In this document: positions 1 through 8,117 of the stretch, in pieces
Position numbering within the stretch: position 1 is the stretch's first letter
How the letters are laid out: each line of letters starts with the position of its first letter
Assembly: GCF_030408815.1 (NCBI RefSeq)
Contig: NZ_CP047355.1
Coordinates: 186,001 to 250,000 of the forward strand
Origin: Corynebacterium freiburgense
GTDB taxonomy: Bacteria; Actinomycetota; Actinomycetes; Mycobacteriales; Mycobacteriaceae
Direction of reading: 5' to 3'
Length of the DNA: 64,000 nt
Position numbers and translations under genes: made by a program
The notes under the pieces: model-generated
Seen by the model: only the letters and a program-made list of their open reading frames with translations
Database searches by the model: none
What the model was told of the DNA's origin: nothing

Positions 1-6
1 ATTTTT

Positions 7-44
7 AAACACCCAAGTTCCGGAAATCGGAATCGGGTGTTTTT
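7..44 (+). terminator. Terminator of a gene left of the window
   Basis: Arms AAACACCC (7-14) and GGGTGTTT (35-42) pair perfectly and run into a T-rich stretch. No coding region is visible before position 223, so this probably ends a plus-strand gene lying outside the window. The stretch 60-210 shows nothing else I can support. Confidence 0.6.
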
Positions 45-222
45 GTGTTTCTGGTGGTATGACGGGTTCAACCCCAAACGTGGCTAGTGTTTTCCCCGGT
101 GAGCCTAGAAACATGCTGGCAAAATGGGCCTTTGAGATTTGGTGTATGCAAGCTAATCATGGTGTTGGTCTTGCATATAGGCTGGTGCTCACGTGCTTCT
201 GAAAATAGTCAAGGAGTAGTCA

Positions 223-675
223 ATGGTTGCTCAGCCTAAGTCCATTACGGCTTTTGGAATTGGGGCGGTACTTATTTCAGTGGGTTTAGGCGTATCGGGG
301 TGCGCATCGGAGCCTGAAGCCTATCTTTTTGACAGGCTCCAAGACGGGGACACCGAAATCAGTGTTTTGGCAATGCCGGGTGGGAATTGGGAGGAATACG
401 CCATTGTATGTCCAAATGCTACCCCTGAATATATTGAGCAGGCGACAGGTCGAGAGGTTTCTGGAGTACCAAAAACCGGCCTGGCTGCAGACGAAAATAT
501 TCTAGTTTTGTTTGCAGATAATGGCGCAATGGACGCAATACATTTGGATAGAAAAAGCGTGGATTTGTGTCCTGTCGAAGGGGAAAATGCGCCAGAGTTG
601 AGACGTATTGCGGCGAATGAATCTTTAGTCTTTGTGCGGGGGGCAAATCGCGGTTGGGCGTTGGAAACTAACTAA
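223..675 (+). CDS. Small secreted lipoprotein, function unknown
   Basis: A 150-residue protein. The ATG at 223 follows a good ribosome-binding site (AAGGAG, 211-216). It has a short N-terminus, a hydrophobic stretch (about residues 9-24) and a lipobox VSGC with the lipidated Cys near residue 27, so it should be anchored outside the cytoplasmic membrane. The mature part is acidic and has two Cys, in the motifs IVCPNAT and VDLCP, that could form a disulfide. A short block, LVLF-AD followed later by DLC, resembles the lipoprotein at 56126-56584, suggesting a small lipoprotein family. No enzymatic motif was recognised. It sits alone upstream of topA. Confidence 0.75.
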   Translation: MVAQPKSITAFGIGAVLISVGLGVSGCASEPEAYLFDRLQDGDTEISVLAMPGGNWEEYAIVCPNATPEYIEQATGREVSGVPKTGLAADENILVLFADNGAMDAIHLDRKSVDLCPVEGENAPELRRIAANESLVFVRGANRGWALETN

Positions 676-802
676 GTGACATTTTTCTTTCTTCGCCCCT
701 GAGCTGGGAAAAGATTAGTTCGGGTAGGAAATTTCGCAGCGGAGCCATATATTACTGTGTACGGTAAGCGAAAATACGCACACAACTATTCGAGAGGGCA
801 CC

Positions 803-3748
803 GTGGCTACAGCGAAGAAACGCCTTGTGATTGTCGAGTCGGCAACAAAGGCGAAAAAAATCGCGCCTTATTTGGGGGGCGATTACATAGTTGAAGCATC
901 GGTGGGTCATATTCGTGACCTTCCCAGAGGCGCAGCCGATGTGCCCGCAAAATACAAAAAAGAGCAGTGGGCACGCCTTGGTGTGGATACCGAGCATGGT
1001 TTCGCGCCTCTCTATGTGGTGAGTCCAGATAAGAAGAAGAAAGTTACGGACCTTAAGTCCAAACTCAAGGAAGTTGACGAGCTATATCTGGCCACAGACC
1101 CGGACCGTGAGGGTGAGGCTATTGCCTGGCATTTGCTTGAGGTATTAAAGCCGAAGGTTCCAGCTCGCCGCATGGTGTTTAATGAAATTACCAAGCCTGC
1201 GATTCTGGCTGCTGCGGAAAATACCCGCGAGTTAGATAAAAACCTTGTTGATGCCCAGGAAACCCGCCGGATTCTGGACCGTCTTTACGGTTATGAGGTT
1301 TCCCCGGTGCTGTGGAAAAAGGTAATGCCGCGCCTTTCGGCTGGTCGTGTGCAGTCGGTGGCTACGCGCGTGATTGTGGAGCGTGAACGAGAGCGCATGG
1401 CGTTTGTCCCTGCCGAGTATTGGGATTTAACTGCCGCTTTGGATACTGGTGCCGCTGACGGCGATAATCCTCGCCGTTTCCAAGCAAGGCTTACGGCTAT
1501 TGATGGTGCCCGTGTTGCAGTGGGCCGTGACTTCAATGATCGTGGTGAGTTAGTGTCCAAGGCCAAGGTGCTTCATGTGGCAGCCGCCCGTAAGCTTGCC
1601 GACGCCCTGGAAGGCGCCACTATGACCGTGGCCGCTGTTGAAGAAAAGCCATACACCCGCAAGCCCTATGCCCCCTTTATGACCTCGACGCTCCAGCAGG
1701 AGGCCGGGCGTAAACTGCATTACACGTCTGAGCGCACTATGCGTATTGCTCAGCGGCTCTACGAAAACGGCCATATTACCTATATGCGTACGGATTCCAC
1801 GACTCTTTCTGAATCAGGTATTCGCGCAGCCCGTGCTCAGGCGAAAGAGTTGTATGGCGCTGACTATGTTTCTGAAACCCCGCGCCAGTACAACCGCAAG
1901 GTCAAGAATTCCCAGGAAGCTCACGAAGCCATCCGCCCAGCCGGCGAAACATTTTCGACGCCCGGTCAGCTCCACGCCGCCCTCGACGCTGAGGAATTCA
2001 AACTCTATGAATTGATTTGGCAGCGTACTGTGGCATCCCAAATGGCTGATGCCCGTGGAACTTCCATGAAAGTTACAATTCACGGTTCGGCAACCACCGG
2101 TGAGCAATGTGAATTCTCTGCTACTGGCCGCACCATCACTTTTCCGGGATTCCTCAAGGCATATGTGGAAACTACCCGACAGGCTGACGGCCAAGACCTT
2201 GCCGACAATGCCGAAAAACGGCTCCCTAGGCTTACTCAGGGCGATAACCTCACTGCCCATGAAATCAAGGCCGATGGACACACCACTAACCCGCCAGCGC
2301 GCTATACGGAAGCCAGCCTGGTGAAAAAAATGGAAGATCTCGGCATTGGCCGCCCTTCCACCTACGCTTCCATTATCCGCACTATCCAAGACCGCGGATA
2401 TGTCTATTCCCGAGGCAATGCTCTCGTACCCACATGGGTTGCCTTTGCCGTCGTCGGACTCCTGGAGCAAAACTTTGCATCCCTCGTGGACTACGACTTC
2501 ACCTCCTCCATGGAAGACGAACTGGACGACATCGCCACCGGCAATGAAGACCGCACTGCCTGGCTGACAGGCTTCTACTTCGGCAACGCCGACGCCTCTA
2601 CAGCAATGGCAGAGACAGTCGCACGTCTCGGCGGACTAAAAGCCCTCGTCGGAGACAATCTCGAACAAATCGACGCCCGAACTGTCAATTCACTCCACCT
2701 TTTCGACGACGCCGAGGGCCGCCCAATCCTTGTTCGTGTAGGCCGTTATGGTCCGTACCTTGAGCGGGCTGTGGGCGTCGATAAGAACGGAGAAATAGAA
2801 CACCAGCGCGCAAACCTGTCGGACACAATGACTCCCGACGAACTAACCCTCGAAGTCGCCGAAAAACTCTTTGCCACCCCCCAAGGCGGCCGCGAACTTG
2901 GTCTTAACCCCAAAAACGGCCGCATGATCGTAGCAAAAGAAGGCCGCTACGGGCCCTACGTTACAGAACTCATTACCGACGAAGAACGCGCAAGCACCGG
3001 CAAAATCGCCGAACAAATCGTCGCCGACGAACGAGCCGCCGAAGATGCACAACGCGCCGCCGAGGGCAAACGAGCCAAAAACTGGGAAACCAAAACAGCC
3101 ATTGCGGCAAAAGAAAAACGAATCAACCAGATAATCGAAGAAACACTCAAGCCCAAAACTGCCTCGCTCTTTAGCACGATGGAACCCGGTACCGTCACCC
3201 TCGACGAAGCCCTCCAACTGCTCACCCTCCCGCGGGAACTGGGCAATGACCCCAACGACGGTCAACCCATCACCGCGCAAAACGGCCGGTATGGCCCCTA
3301 CCTGAAAAAAGGCAATGACTCCAGGTCCCTGGCGAATGAAAACCAAATCTTCACCATCACCCTGGAAGAAGCAAGCCGCATTTACACAGAACCGAAACGC
3401 CGCGGCAATACCCCAAGCCAACCTCCGCTTAAAACCCTTGGAAATAATGATGTCTCCGGAAAACCAATGGTTGTTAAGGAAGGCAGATTTGGCGCATATG
3501 TTACCGATGGTGTCACCAACGCATCCCTGAGAAAAGGCGACACTCCCGAAACTATGACCGATGCACGGGCATGTGAACTCCTGTCTGAGCGAAGGGCGAA
3601 AGAGGCAGCTAACCCAAGCCCAGCTAAGAAAACACGTGCGAAGAAGGCTGGGGCGAAAAAGGCTGTTGCTAAGAAAGCTGTTGCTAAGAAAGCGGGAGCG
3701 AAAAAAGCTGCGGCGAAAAAGACCGTGGCCAAGAAGACAGCTGGATAG
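803..3748 (+). CDS. topA: DNA topoisomerase I (type IA)
   Basis: Relaxes negatively supercoiled DNA by cutting and rejoining one strand. The 981-residue protein starts at GTG 803 behind GAGAGGG. The N-terminal Toprim domain carries VIVESATKAKKI and the metal-binding acidic motif TDPDREGE (D99, D101, E103). The strand-cleaving tyrosine is Tyr327 in TYMRTDST. The C-terminal half has repeated GRYGPY-type modules (about residues 646, 712, 826, with a variant near 892) instead of zinc fingers, and ends in a Lys/Ala tail (about 940-981), as usual in actinobacterial TopA. Third-position codon usage shifts around 2.1 kb, but the frame is unbroken. Next to adenylate cyclase and holB, as in C. glutamicum. 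Confidence 0.97.
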   Translation: MATAKKRLVIVESATKAKKIAPYLGGDYIVEASVGHIRDLPRGAADVPAKYKKEQWARLGVDTEHGFAPLYVVSPDKKKKVTDLKSKLKEVDELYLATDPDREGEAIAWHLLEVLKPKVPARRMVFNEITKPAILAAAENTRELDKNLVDAQETRRILDRLYGYEVSPVLWKKVMPRLSAGRVQSVATRVIVERERERMAFVPAEYWDLTAALDTGAADGDNPRRFQARLTAIDGARVAVGRDFNDRGELVSKAKVLHVAAARKLADALEGATMTVAAVEEKPYTRKPYAPFMTSTLQQEAGRKLHYTSERTMRIAQRLYENGHITYMRTDSTTLSESGIRAARAQAKELYGADYVSETPRQYNRKVKNSQEAHEAIRPAGETFSTPGQLHAALDAEEFKLYELIWQRTVASQMADARGTSMKVTIHGSATTGEQCEFSATGRTITFPGFLKAYVETTRQADGQDLADNAEKRLPRLTQGDNLTAHEIKADGHTTNPPARYTEASLVKKMEDLGIGRPSTYASIIRTIQDRGYVYSRGNALVPTWVAFAVVGLLEQNFASLVDYDFTSSMEDELDDIATGNEDRTAWLTGFYFGNADASTAMAETVARLGGLKALVGDNLEQIDARTVNSLHLFDDAEGRPILVRVGRYGPYLERAVGVDKNGEIEHQRANLSDTMTPDELTLEVAEKLFATPQGGRELGLNPKNGRMIVAKEGRYGPYVTELITDEERASTGKIAEQIVADERAAEDAQRAAEGKRAKNWETKTAIAAKEKRINQIIEETLKPKTASLFSTMEPGTVTLDEALQLLTLPRELGNDPNDGQPITAQNGRYGPYLKKGNDSRSLANENQIFTITLEEASRIYTEPKRRGNTPSQPPLKTLGNNDVSGKPMVVKEGRFGAYVTDGVTNASLRKGDTPETMTDARACELLSERRAKEAANPSPAKKTRAKKAGAKKAVAKKAVAKKAGAKKAAAKKTVAKKTAG

Positions 3749-3802
3749 TGGGCTAACCTTACATTCTTACTTGGACTTATCCTGGGCCGAGTTGTGAGTA
3801 GC

Positions 3803-3829
3803 TAGTCCCCTGCAAAATGTAGGGGACTA
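3803..3829. terminator. Inverted repeat after topA, possible terminator
   Basis: TAGTCCCCT (3803-3811) and AGGGGACTA (3821-3829) form a perfect 9-bp stem with a 9-nt loop, 55 bp after the topA stop. There is no T-run on the plus strand, so it is either a weak terminator or a 3'-end stabiliser. Confidence 0.5.
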
Positions 3830-3879
3830 AAAACTATGCCAATCACTTGGGAGTCTTGTAAATGTTTGGCTGGTTTAAG

Positions 3880-4510
3880 GTTCGAGGGTAGGGTTTGTGG
3901 GGTTTGTGGCTGGCTGGTTTTGGTGTGTGGCTGGTAGTTTGGTTGTGCACGTCCGGTGACCTGGTCTTTTCAGACGTTGGTTGGGCGTGTTGTCACAGAT
4001 TCCATTTTTTCGGCGGATTTTATGGAATCTGCGACACGATAGGTAGGGAACCTGTCACAAATTCCATTTTTTTCACTGTTTTTATGGAATCTGCGACAAA
4101 CCCCAGGTCAACGGTTGTGTGCAATGTTGCTTGCTGTCACAAATTCCATTTTTAAAGGCGATTTTATGGAATCTGCGACAGTAGGGATGAAAACATCGCT
4201 AGTTCGATAGGGTGCGCCTATCAAACCGCAGGGAATGCGGCTCGAAGGCTCGGGAAACCAGCTAATACCCCAGGAAACCAACTCAAACACCCGGGAAGCC
4301 CTGGATTTTCAGCCCACCAGCCCAAAATATCAGGCAGATCTGACCCACCCCACCACCCAGCAAGGCAAATTTCACATCACCCACAACCCACCAGAACATT
4401 TTCCCAGCTCGCACCCTCAAACCAGGAGCCCACAACACAAATCTGCCTGCCCGAGCCTTCCTCAAGCCTGGCTAAGCCCTGCCCTAAGCCTGCCCCAAAC
4501 TTGCTAAGCC
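3880..4510 (-). repeat. Multi-hairpin dispersed element, copy A
   Basis: Non-coding element filling the convergent gap between topA and the adenylate cyclase. Read on the minus strand it runs: a roughly 260-bp G/T-rich arm (matching copy C at 14640-14900), a five-hairpin core, then a C/A-rich arm containing the conserved CCAGGT(C/A)ACCGGACG block (GGTGACCTGG on the plus strand at 3955-3964). Boundaries are approximate, set by where similarity to copies B and C fades. In minus-strand orientation it starts about 100 bp after the adenylate cyclase stop, so it would lie in that gene's 3' UTR. The ORF visible on the plus strand (3895-4155) is only translated hairpin sequence. Confidence 0.85.
3991..4225 (-). 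ncRNA. Hairpin core of element A, putative structured RNA
   Basis: Long hairpins at 3991-4036, 4053-4098 and 4135-4180 have 15-nt arms of the form TGTCRCARATTCCAT / ATGGAATYTGYGACA around 16-17-nt loops. A 9-bp stem lies at 4203-4225 and a small GATG-TTTT-CATC hairpin between them. On the minus strand all deviations in the arms are G.U; on the plus strand they are A.C. I infer that the minus-strand RNA is the functional form. No matching RNA family is known to me. Confidence 0.55.
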
Positions 4511-4616
4511 CTGCCCCAGGCCTTTTGCAAAGGCCCATCTACAGGCCTGTTGTAAGACCTTCCGCAGAGGATCCCAGCCCCAGAGGGTCCGAGCCTCGGA
4601 GGACTCCAGTTAATCC

Positions 4617-6131
4617 TTAGGATCGATCGGCAAGAGTAGGGCGAACAGGTCGGGCAAGCTGAGTCATTTCTTTCCGGCCACGCAGTTCCACGGATTTCAG
4701 GATGGTCCAGCGCGCTTGTTCAGCTTCGTTAGCGTCGCGGAGGGTGGCGGCTGTGGTGAGGACTTGGCCTGGGGTTTCTTTGGCAAGTTCGGTGAGTCGG
4801 GCGGCTTGGTTTACGGCGTCACCGATAACGGTGTATTCGAATCGGGCGTGGCCTCCGATGTGTCCGGCTACGACGTGTCCGCAAGCGACTCCGATTCCGC
4901 AGGAGAGTTCGATTCCTTTGAGTTCTTGGCGGAGTTCGCGGGCAGCGGCGAGGGCGTGTCCGGCGGCGTCGGTAAGAGGAAGTGGGGCGCCAAAGATGGC
5001 GAGGGCGGCGTCGCCTTGGAACTTATTAATAATGCCTTTATGTCGGTGGACAACACTAACTACGTGTTCGAAGAACTTATTTAGTTCGGCCACTACTTCT
5101 TCGGGGGTGTGGTTGACGGCGAAAGTGGTTGAGCCAATGACGTCTACAAATAGGACGCCTACCTTTCGGTCTTCGCCGCCGAGGGTAGGGCGTTCTTCCA
5201 TAGCTCTTCGGGCTACTTCGGCGCCGACATAGCGTCCAAAGAGGTCGCGTACCCGTTGTTGTTCTCGCAGGCCACGCATCATTTCATTAAAGCCGGCTTG
5301 GAGTATGCCAATTTCGGAGCCATCGTAGATTTGGACGTCAGTGTTGTTTTCGCCGCGGCGTACTTGGTTAATAGCCTCGTGGAGTTCTCGGATTGGGTCG
5401 GTGACGCTGGCAGTGACTAGTGCTGTGGCTACGTAGCCAGACAACAGTGCTGTGCACGCTAGTGCGATTACTGCGGGGAGGATGTCGGTGGCATCTTCGG
5501 TAAAGTAGCGCGCTCGTTGTCCGAGGATCATAAGGATAACGCCGATAAGGGGCGCTCCGGTGGTGAGTAGCCAAGTGAGTCGAAGGCGATGTTCGAGTGG
5601 GGGTTCGAGACTTGTGTTGTCTATTCCTCGGGTAAGCGCTGTTGCGGCTACTGGGCGTATAAGCCGCTGTGCTTCAAGGTAGGTGAACATTATGGTGACG
5701 GCGCCGCCGAGGGCCGTCGATAAGCATATGACGAGGGCGAGGCGAGAGGAGATCGTTGTGGCAACACCAGTTAAAATCCCGATGCCTATAAGCCATGCAA
5801 AAGCGCACAATAGTGCCTGATGCATGGGAAGCCGCATGACTAGATTGCGAACCATGTTCGGATCGTATGCCGAGGGGTTACGCTGCCATCGGAGCACGGG
5901 TTTAAACAATAGGAAGGTCACTAATGCGGTAATAACCGTGGCAAGTATTAAATACCCAAAAACCGCGGTGGGAAGGTATCCCATGGTTCTGCTCAACTGT
6001 GACAGCTCCGGCAGTGGCACCAGCATGCTAACAAAAAGGGTGGTGGCTATGGCGCCTAAAATATTTGATGCCAGCACCGATGTTGTGTAGAAGGGCCACG
6101 AGGTGCGGAGCAGCCATTTCAGTCGACTCAT
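4617..6131 (-). CDS. cyaB: Membrane-bound class III adenylate cyclase
   Basis: Makes cAMP from ATP; in corynebacteria cAMP controls the GlxR regulator, for which a candidate site lies at 28098. The protein is about 504 residues. The N-terminal half has around six membrane segments, followed by a HAMP-like region (TDPIRELHEAINQVRRG) and a C-terminal cyclase domain. Visible catalytic elements: FVDVIGST (first metal Asp), KFQGDAAL (adenine-selecting Lys), TVIGDAVNQAARL (second purine-selecting Asp, then the transition-state Asn and Arg). I chose ATG 6131; a GTG two codons upstream (6137) is also possible. It is divergent from holB, with 32 bp between the starts. The position beside topA matches C. 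glutamicum cyaB, which is the basis for the symbol. Confidence 0.9.
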   Translation of the reverse strand: MSRLKWLLRTSWPFYTTSVLASNILGAIATTLFVSMLVPLPELSQLSRTMGYLPTAVFGYLILATVITALVTFLLFKPVLRWQRNPSAYDPNMVRNLVMRLPMHQALLCAFAWLIGIGILTGVATTISSRLALVICLSTALGGAVTIMFTYLEAQRLIRPVAATALTRGIDNTSLEPPLEHRLRLTWLLTTGAPLIGVILMILGQRARYFTEDATDILPAVIALACTALLSGYVATALVTASVTDPIRELHEAINQVRRGENNTDVQIYDGSEIGILQAGFNEMMRGLREQQRVRDLFGRYVGAEVARRAMEERPTLGGEDRKVGVLFVDVIGSTTFAVNHTPEEVVAELNKFFEHVVSVVHRHKGIINKFQGDAALAIFGAPLPLTDAAGHALAAARELRQELKGIELSCGIGVACGHVVAGHIGGHARFEYTVIGDAVNQAARLTELAKETPGQVLTTAATLRDANEAEQARWTILKSVELRGRKEMTQLARPVRPTLADRS

Positions 6132-6163
6132 GCCCACAACTTTATCCGTATAGGGTGGGGGAG

Positions 6164-7366
6164 GTGAACGACACTCAAAACAATGTTTTCACTCGGCTTG
6201 CGGGGAGCCCGTATGTACGTCGTGTGCTTTTCGACGCCGCACAGGCTGCGCGCACCGGAAGCCCCGCCGCAGCAATGACACATGCGTGGCTTTTTACCGG
6301 TCCACCTGGGTCTGGAAGAAGCGTTGCTGCCCGTGCATTTGCAGCCGCACTAGTGTGTGAAAATCCTGATGTGATTGGGTGCGGGGAATGCGTTGATTGT
6401 CGTACCGCATTAGCAGGGACACATGGCGATATTATTCATGTGGCTACGGAAGAGCTTTCCATTAGCGTGAAATTGATTCGTGAAGTGATTGCGGAAGCCG
6501 CAAAACTCCCAACCACAGCACCCTGGCGAGTAGTCATTATTGAAGACGCCGACCGGCTTAGCGACGGTGCCGCAAATGCATTCCTAAAAACCGTAGAAGA
6601 ACCCCCAGCGCAAACCGTAATTATTATGTGCGCACCATCCACAGACCCGCAAGACATTTCAATAACCCTGCGCTCTCGTTGCCGCCACGTATATATTCCC
6701 ACCCCACCGATTTCGGAAGTAGCGCGATTACTCGAATCTGAAGGCATTCCCTCGGCACATGCGTCCCTTGCGGCCGCAGCATCCGCTGGTCATATCGGAC
6801 GGGCACGCCACCTAGCAAGATTCGAAGAAGCCCAAAAACGACGCGCCAGCGTACTGAATCTCGCTGCCCTAATCTACCGAGGTGATCTGGCATTCCGGGA
6901 AACAAATGTACTAGTAAAAACCATTGAAGAAGAAGGAAAAAACACCCTCGCTGGTCTGGAACAAAAAGAACTCGAAACACTGCAAAACGCTTTGGGGATT
7001 GGTGCAAAAGGCAAAGGTGCCGCAAAAGCGTTACGCGGTACCAAAAAAATCCTAGATGAGCTGGAAGAAAAGCAAAAGAAACGTCGAACGAGGTTTTTGC
7101 GGGATGCAATAGACCTGGCGCTTGTGGATTTAGCAGGGCTATATCGTGATGCGCTGATTAACCAGGCGAATTCTGGGGTAGACGTGATTCACCCGGATTT
7201 TCAAAAGCTCTCCCAAGAACTGGCGGAAAAGAATTCCCCAAGTGACCTTGTGGCGTGCCTTGATGCCATAAACCAATGCCGAAAAGCCATCGGGCAGAAC
7301 GTTCGGCCAATCGTGGCATTGGATGCGATGGTTGGCAGGATCCGGCTTGCCTGTCGCGCGAGCTAA
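6164..7366 (+). CDS. holB: DNA polymerase III delta' (clamp loader) subunit
   Basis: Part of the clamp loader that places the sliding clamp on DNA. The 400-residue protein starts at GTG 6164 behind AGGGTGGGGG. An upstream ATG at 6065 lies inside the divergent cyclase gene and lacks family similarity. The AAA+ P-loop reads GPPGSGRS (about residues 46-53), with Arg in place of the catalytic Lys, in line with delta' not needing ATPase activity. A zinc-binding Cys cluster (CENPDVIGCGECVDC) follows. EDADRLSDGAANAFLKTVEEP is the typical Walker B/sensor region. The C-terminal part is a Lys-rich helical collar. The tRNA-Thr gene follows. Confidence 0.92.
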   Translation: MNDTQNNVFTRLAGSPYVRRVLFDAAQAARTGSPAAAMTHAWLFTGPPGSGRSVAARAFAAALVCENPDVIGCGECVDCRTALAGTHGDIIHVATEELSISVKLIREVIAEAAKLPTTAPWRVVIIEDADRLSDGAANAFLKTVEEPPAQTVIIMCAPSTDPQDISITLRSRCRHVYIPTPPISEVARLLESEGIPSAHASLAAAASAGHIGRARHLARFEEAQKRRASVLNLAALIYRGDLAFRETNVLVKTIEEEGKNTLAGLEQKELETLQNALGIGAKGKGAAKALRGTKKILDELEEKQKKRRTRFLRDAIDLALVDLAGLYRDALINQANSGVDVIHPDFQKLSQELAEKNSPSDLVACLDAINQCRKAIGQNVRPIVALDAMVGRIRLACRAS

Positions 7367-7436
7367 ACCCCAGTTCTTCAGATCAAGCAACCTTGTGGTA
7401 TCTTTCATAGCGGACATCACATAAACATGATGTTCG

Positions 7437-7509
7437 GCCGCCTTAGCTCAGTCGGTAGAGCGCTTCACTCGTAATGAAAAGGTCAGGGGTTCGATTCCCC
7501 TAGGCGGCT
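7437..7509 (+). tRNA. tRNA-Thr (anticodon CGU)
   Basis: Full cloverleaf: acceptor GCCGCCT/AGGCGGC, D-arm GCTC/GAGC, anticodon loop CTCGTAA giving CGU (reads ACG), and T-arm AGGGG-TTCGATT-CCCCT. CCA is not encoded. The outermost anticodon-stem pair is C27.A43, a mismatch, so the stem has only four canonical pairs. Confidence 0.95.
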
Positions 7510-7609
7510 CTACTATATAGTTAGCTAAAATAGGGGTTTAGCTGCATGTGTCAAACGACGCAGCAGGGTCATGGGGGCTAAGCACAAAATCGCGTCCCGC
7601 TTGTAGGAA

Positions 7610-7975
7610 TGTACTGTACGGGGTTTGGGGTTTGTTTTGTTGTGTGCTTGTGGTTTAGTTGTGTGCGTCCGGTTACCTGGGATTTGGTTAGGGGGGTGGG
7701 CTCTGGTCGGGCTCGTTGTCACAGATTCCATTTTTTCGGCGGATTTTATGGAATCTGCGACACGATAGGTAGGGAACCTGTCACAGATTCCATTTTTTTC
7801 ACTGTTTTTATGGAATCTGCGACAAACCCCAGGTCAACGCTTGTGCGCAACATGGCTTGCTGTCACAAATTCCATTTTTTCAGCCGATTTTATGGAATCT
7901 GTGACAGTGGGGATGAAAACATCACCAGTTCGATAGGGTGCGCCTATCAAACCGCAGGGAAAGCCCAGCCCGCAA
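7610..7975 (-). repeat. Multi-hairpin dispersed element, copy B
   Basis: Second copy of the element at 3880-4510, in the same orientation. The core (7717-7951) and the arm with the GGTTACCTGG block (7671-7680) are well conserved. The G/T-rich arm (on the minus strand) is mostly replaced by unrelated sequence after about 7960-8000, so this copy is truncated relative to A and C. On the minus strand it lies just downstream of the MMPL transporter stop (8118). The ORFs 7609-8100 and 7834-8109 are products of the repeat and share their peptide sequence with the ORF in copy A. Confidence 0.85.
7717..7951 (-). ncRNA. Hairpin core of element B, putative structured RNA
   Basis: Long hairpins at 7717-7762, 7779-7824 and 7861-7906, and the 9-bp stem at 7929-7951. 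Hairpin 7861-7906 has an A-U pair where the others have G.U, a covarying change that keeps pairing. All other deviations are G.U on the minus strand only. Confidence 0.55.
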
Positions 7976-8117
7976 CCAAGAAACCAACTCAAACACCCAG
8001 GAGAGCCAGCCAATGCCCTTGGCAAAGTGGCCGACACGTCCAGGAAGCCACGGGCAGTCAGCCTGTATGCCGCAAAACCAGCCTGCCAGCCCAAAACTAG
8101 ACTCTCCAACGCTTCTT

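Noticed and set aside
2843..3421. 192-codon minus-strand ORF in topA
   Set aside because: Antisense to the TopA C-terminal repeats; Phe/Gly-rich shadow translation.
3895..4155. 86-codon ORF in element A, similar to ORFs at 7609-8100 and 14783-15013
   Set aside because: The shared peptide arises from translating the repeated hairpins. The frames differ in ends and starts, lack ribosome-binding sites, and the conserved feature is the RNA pairing, not codon pattern.
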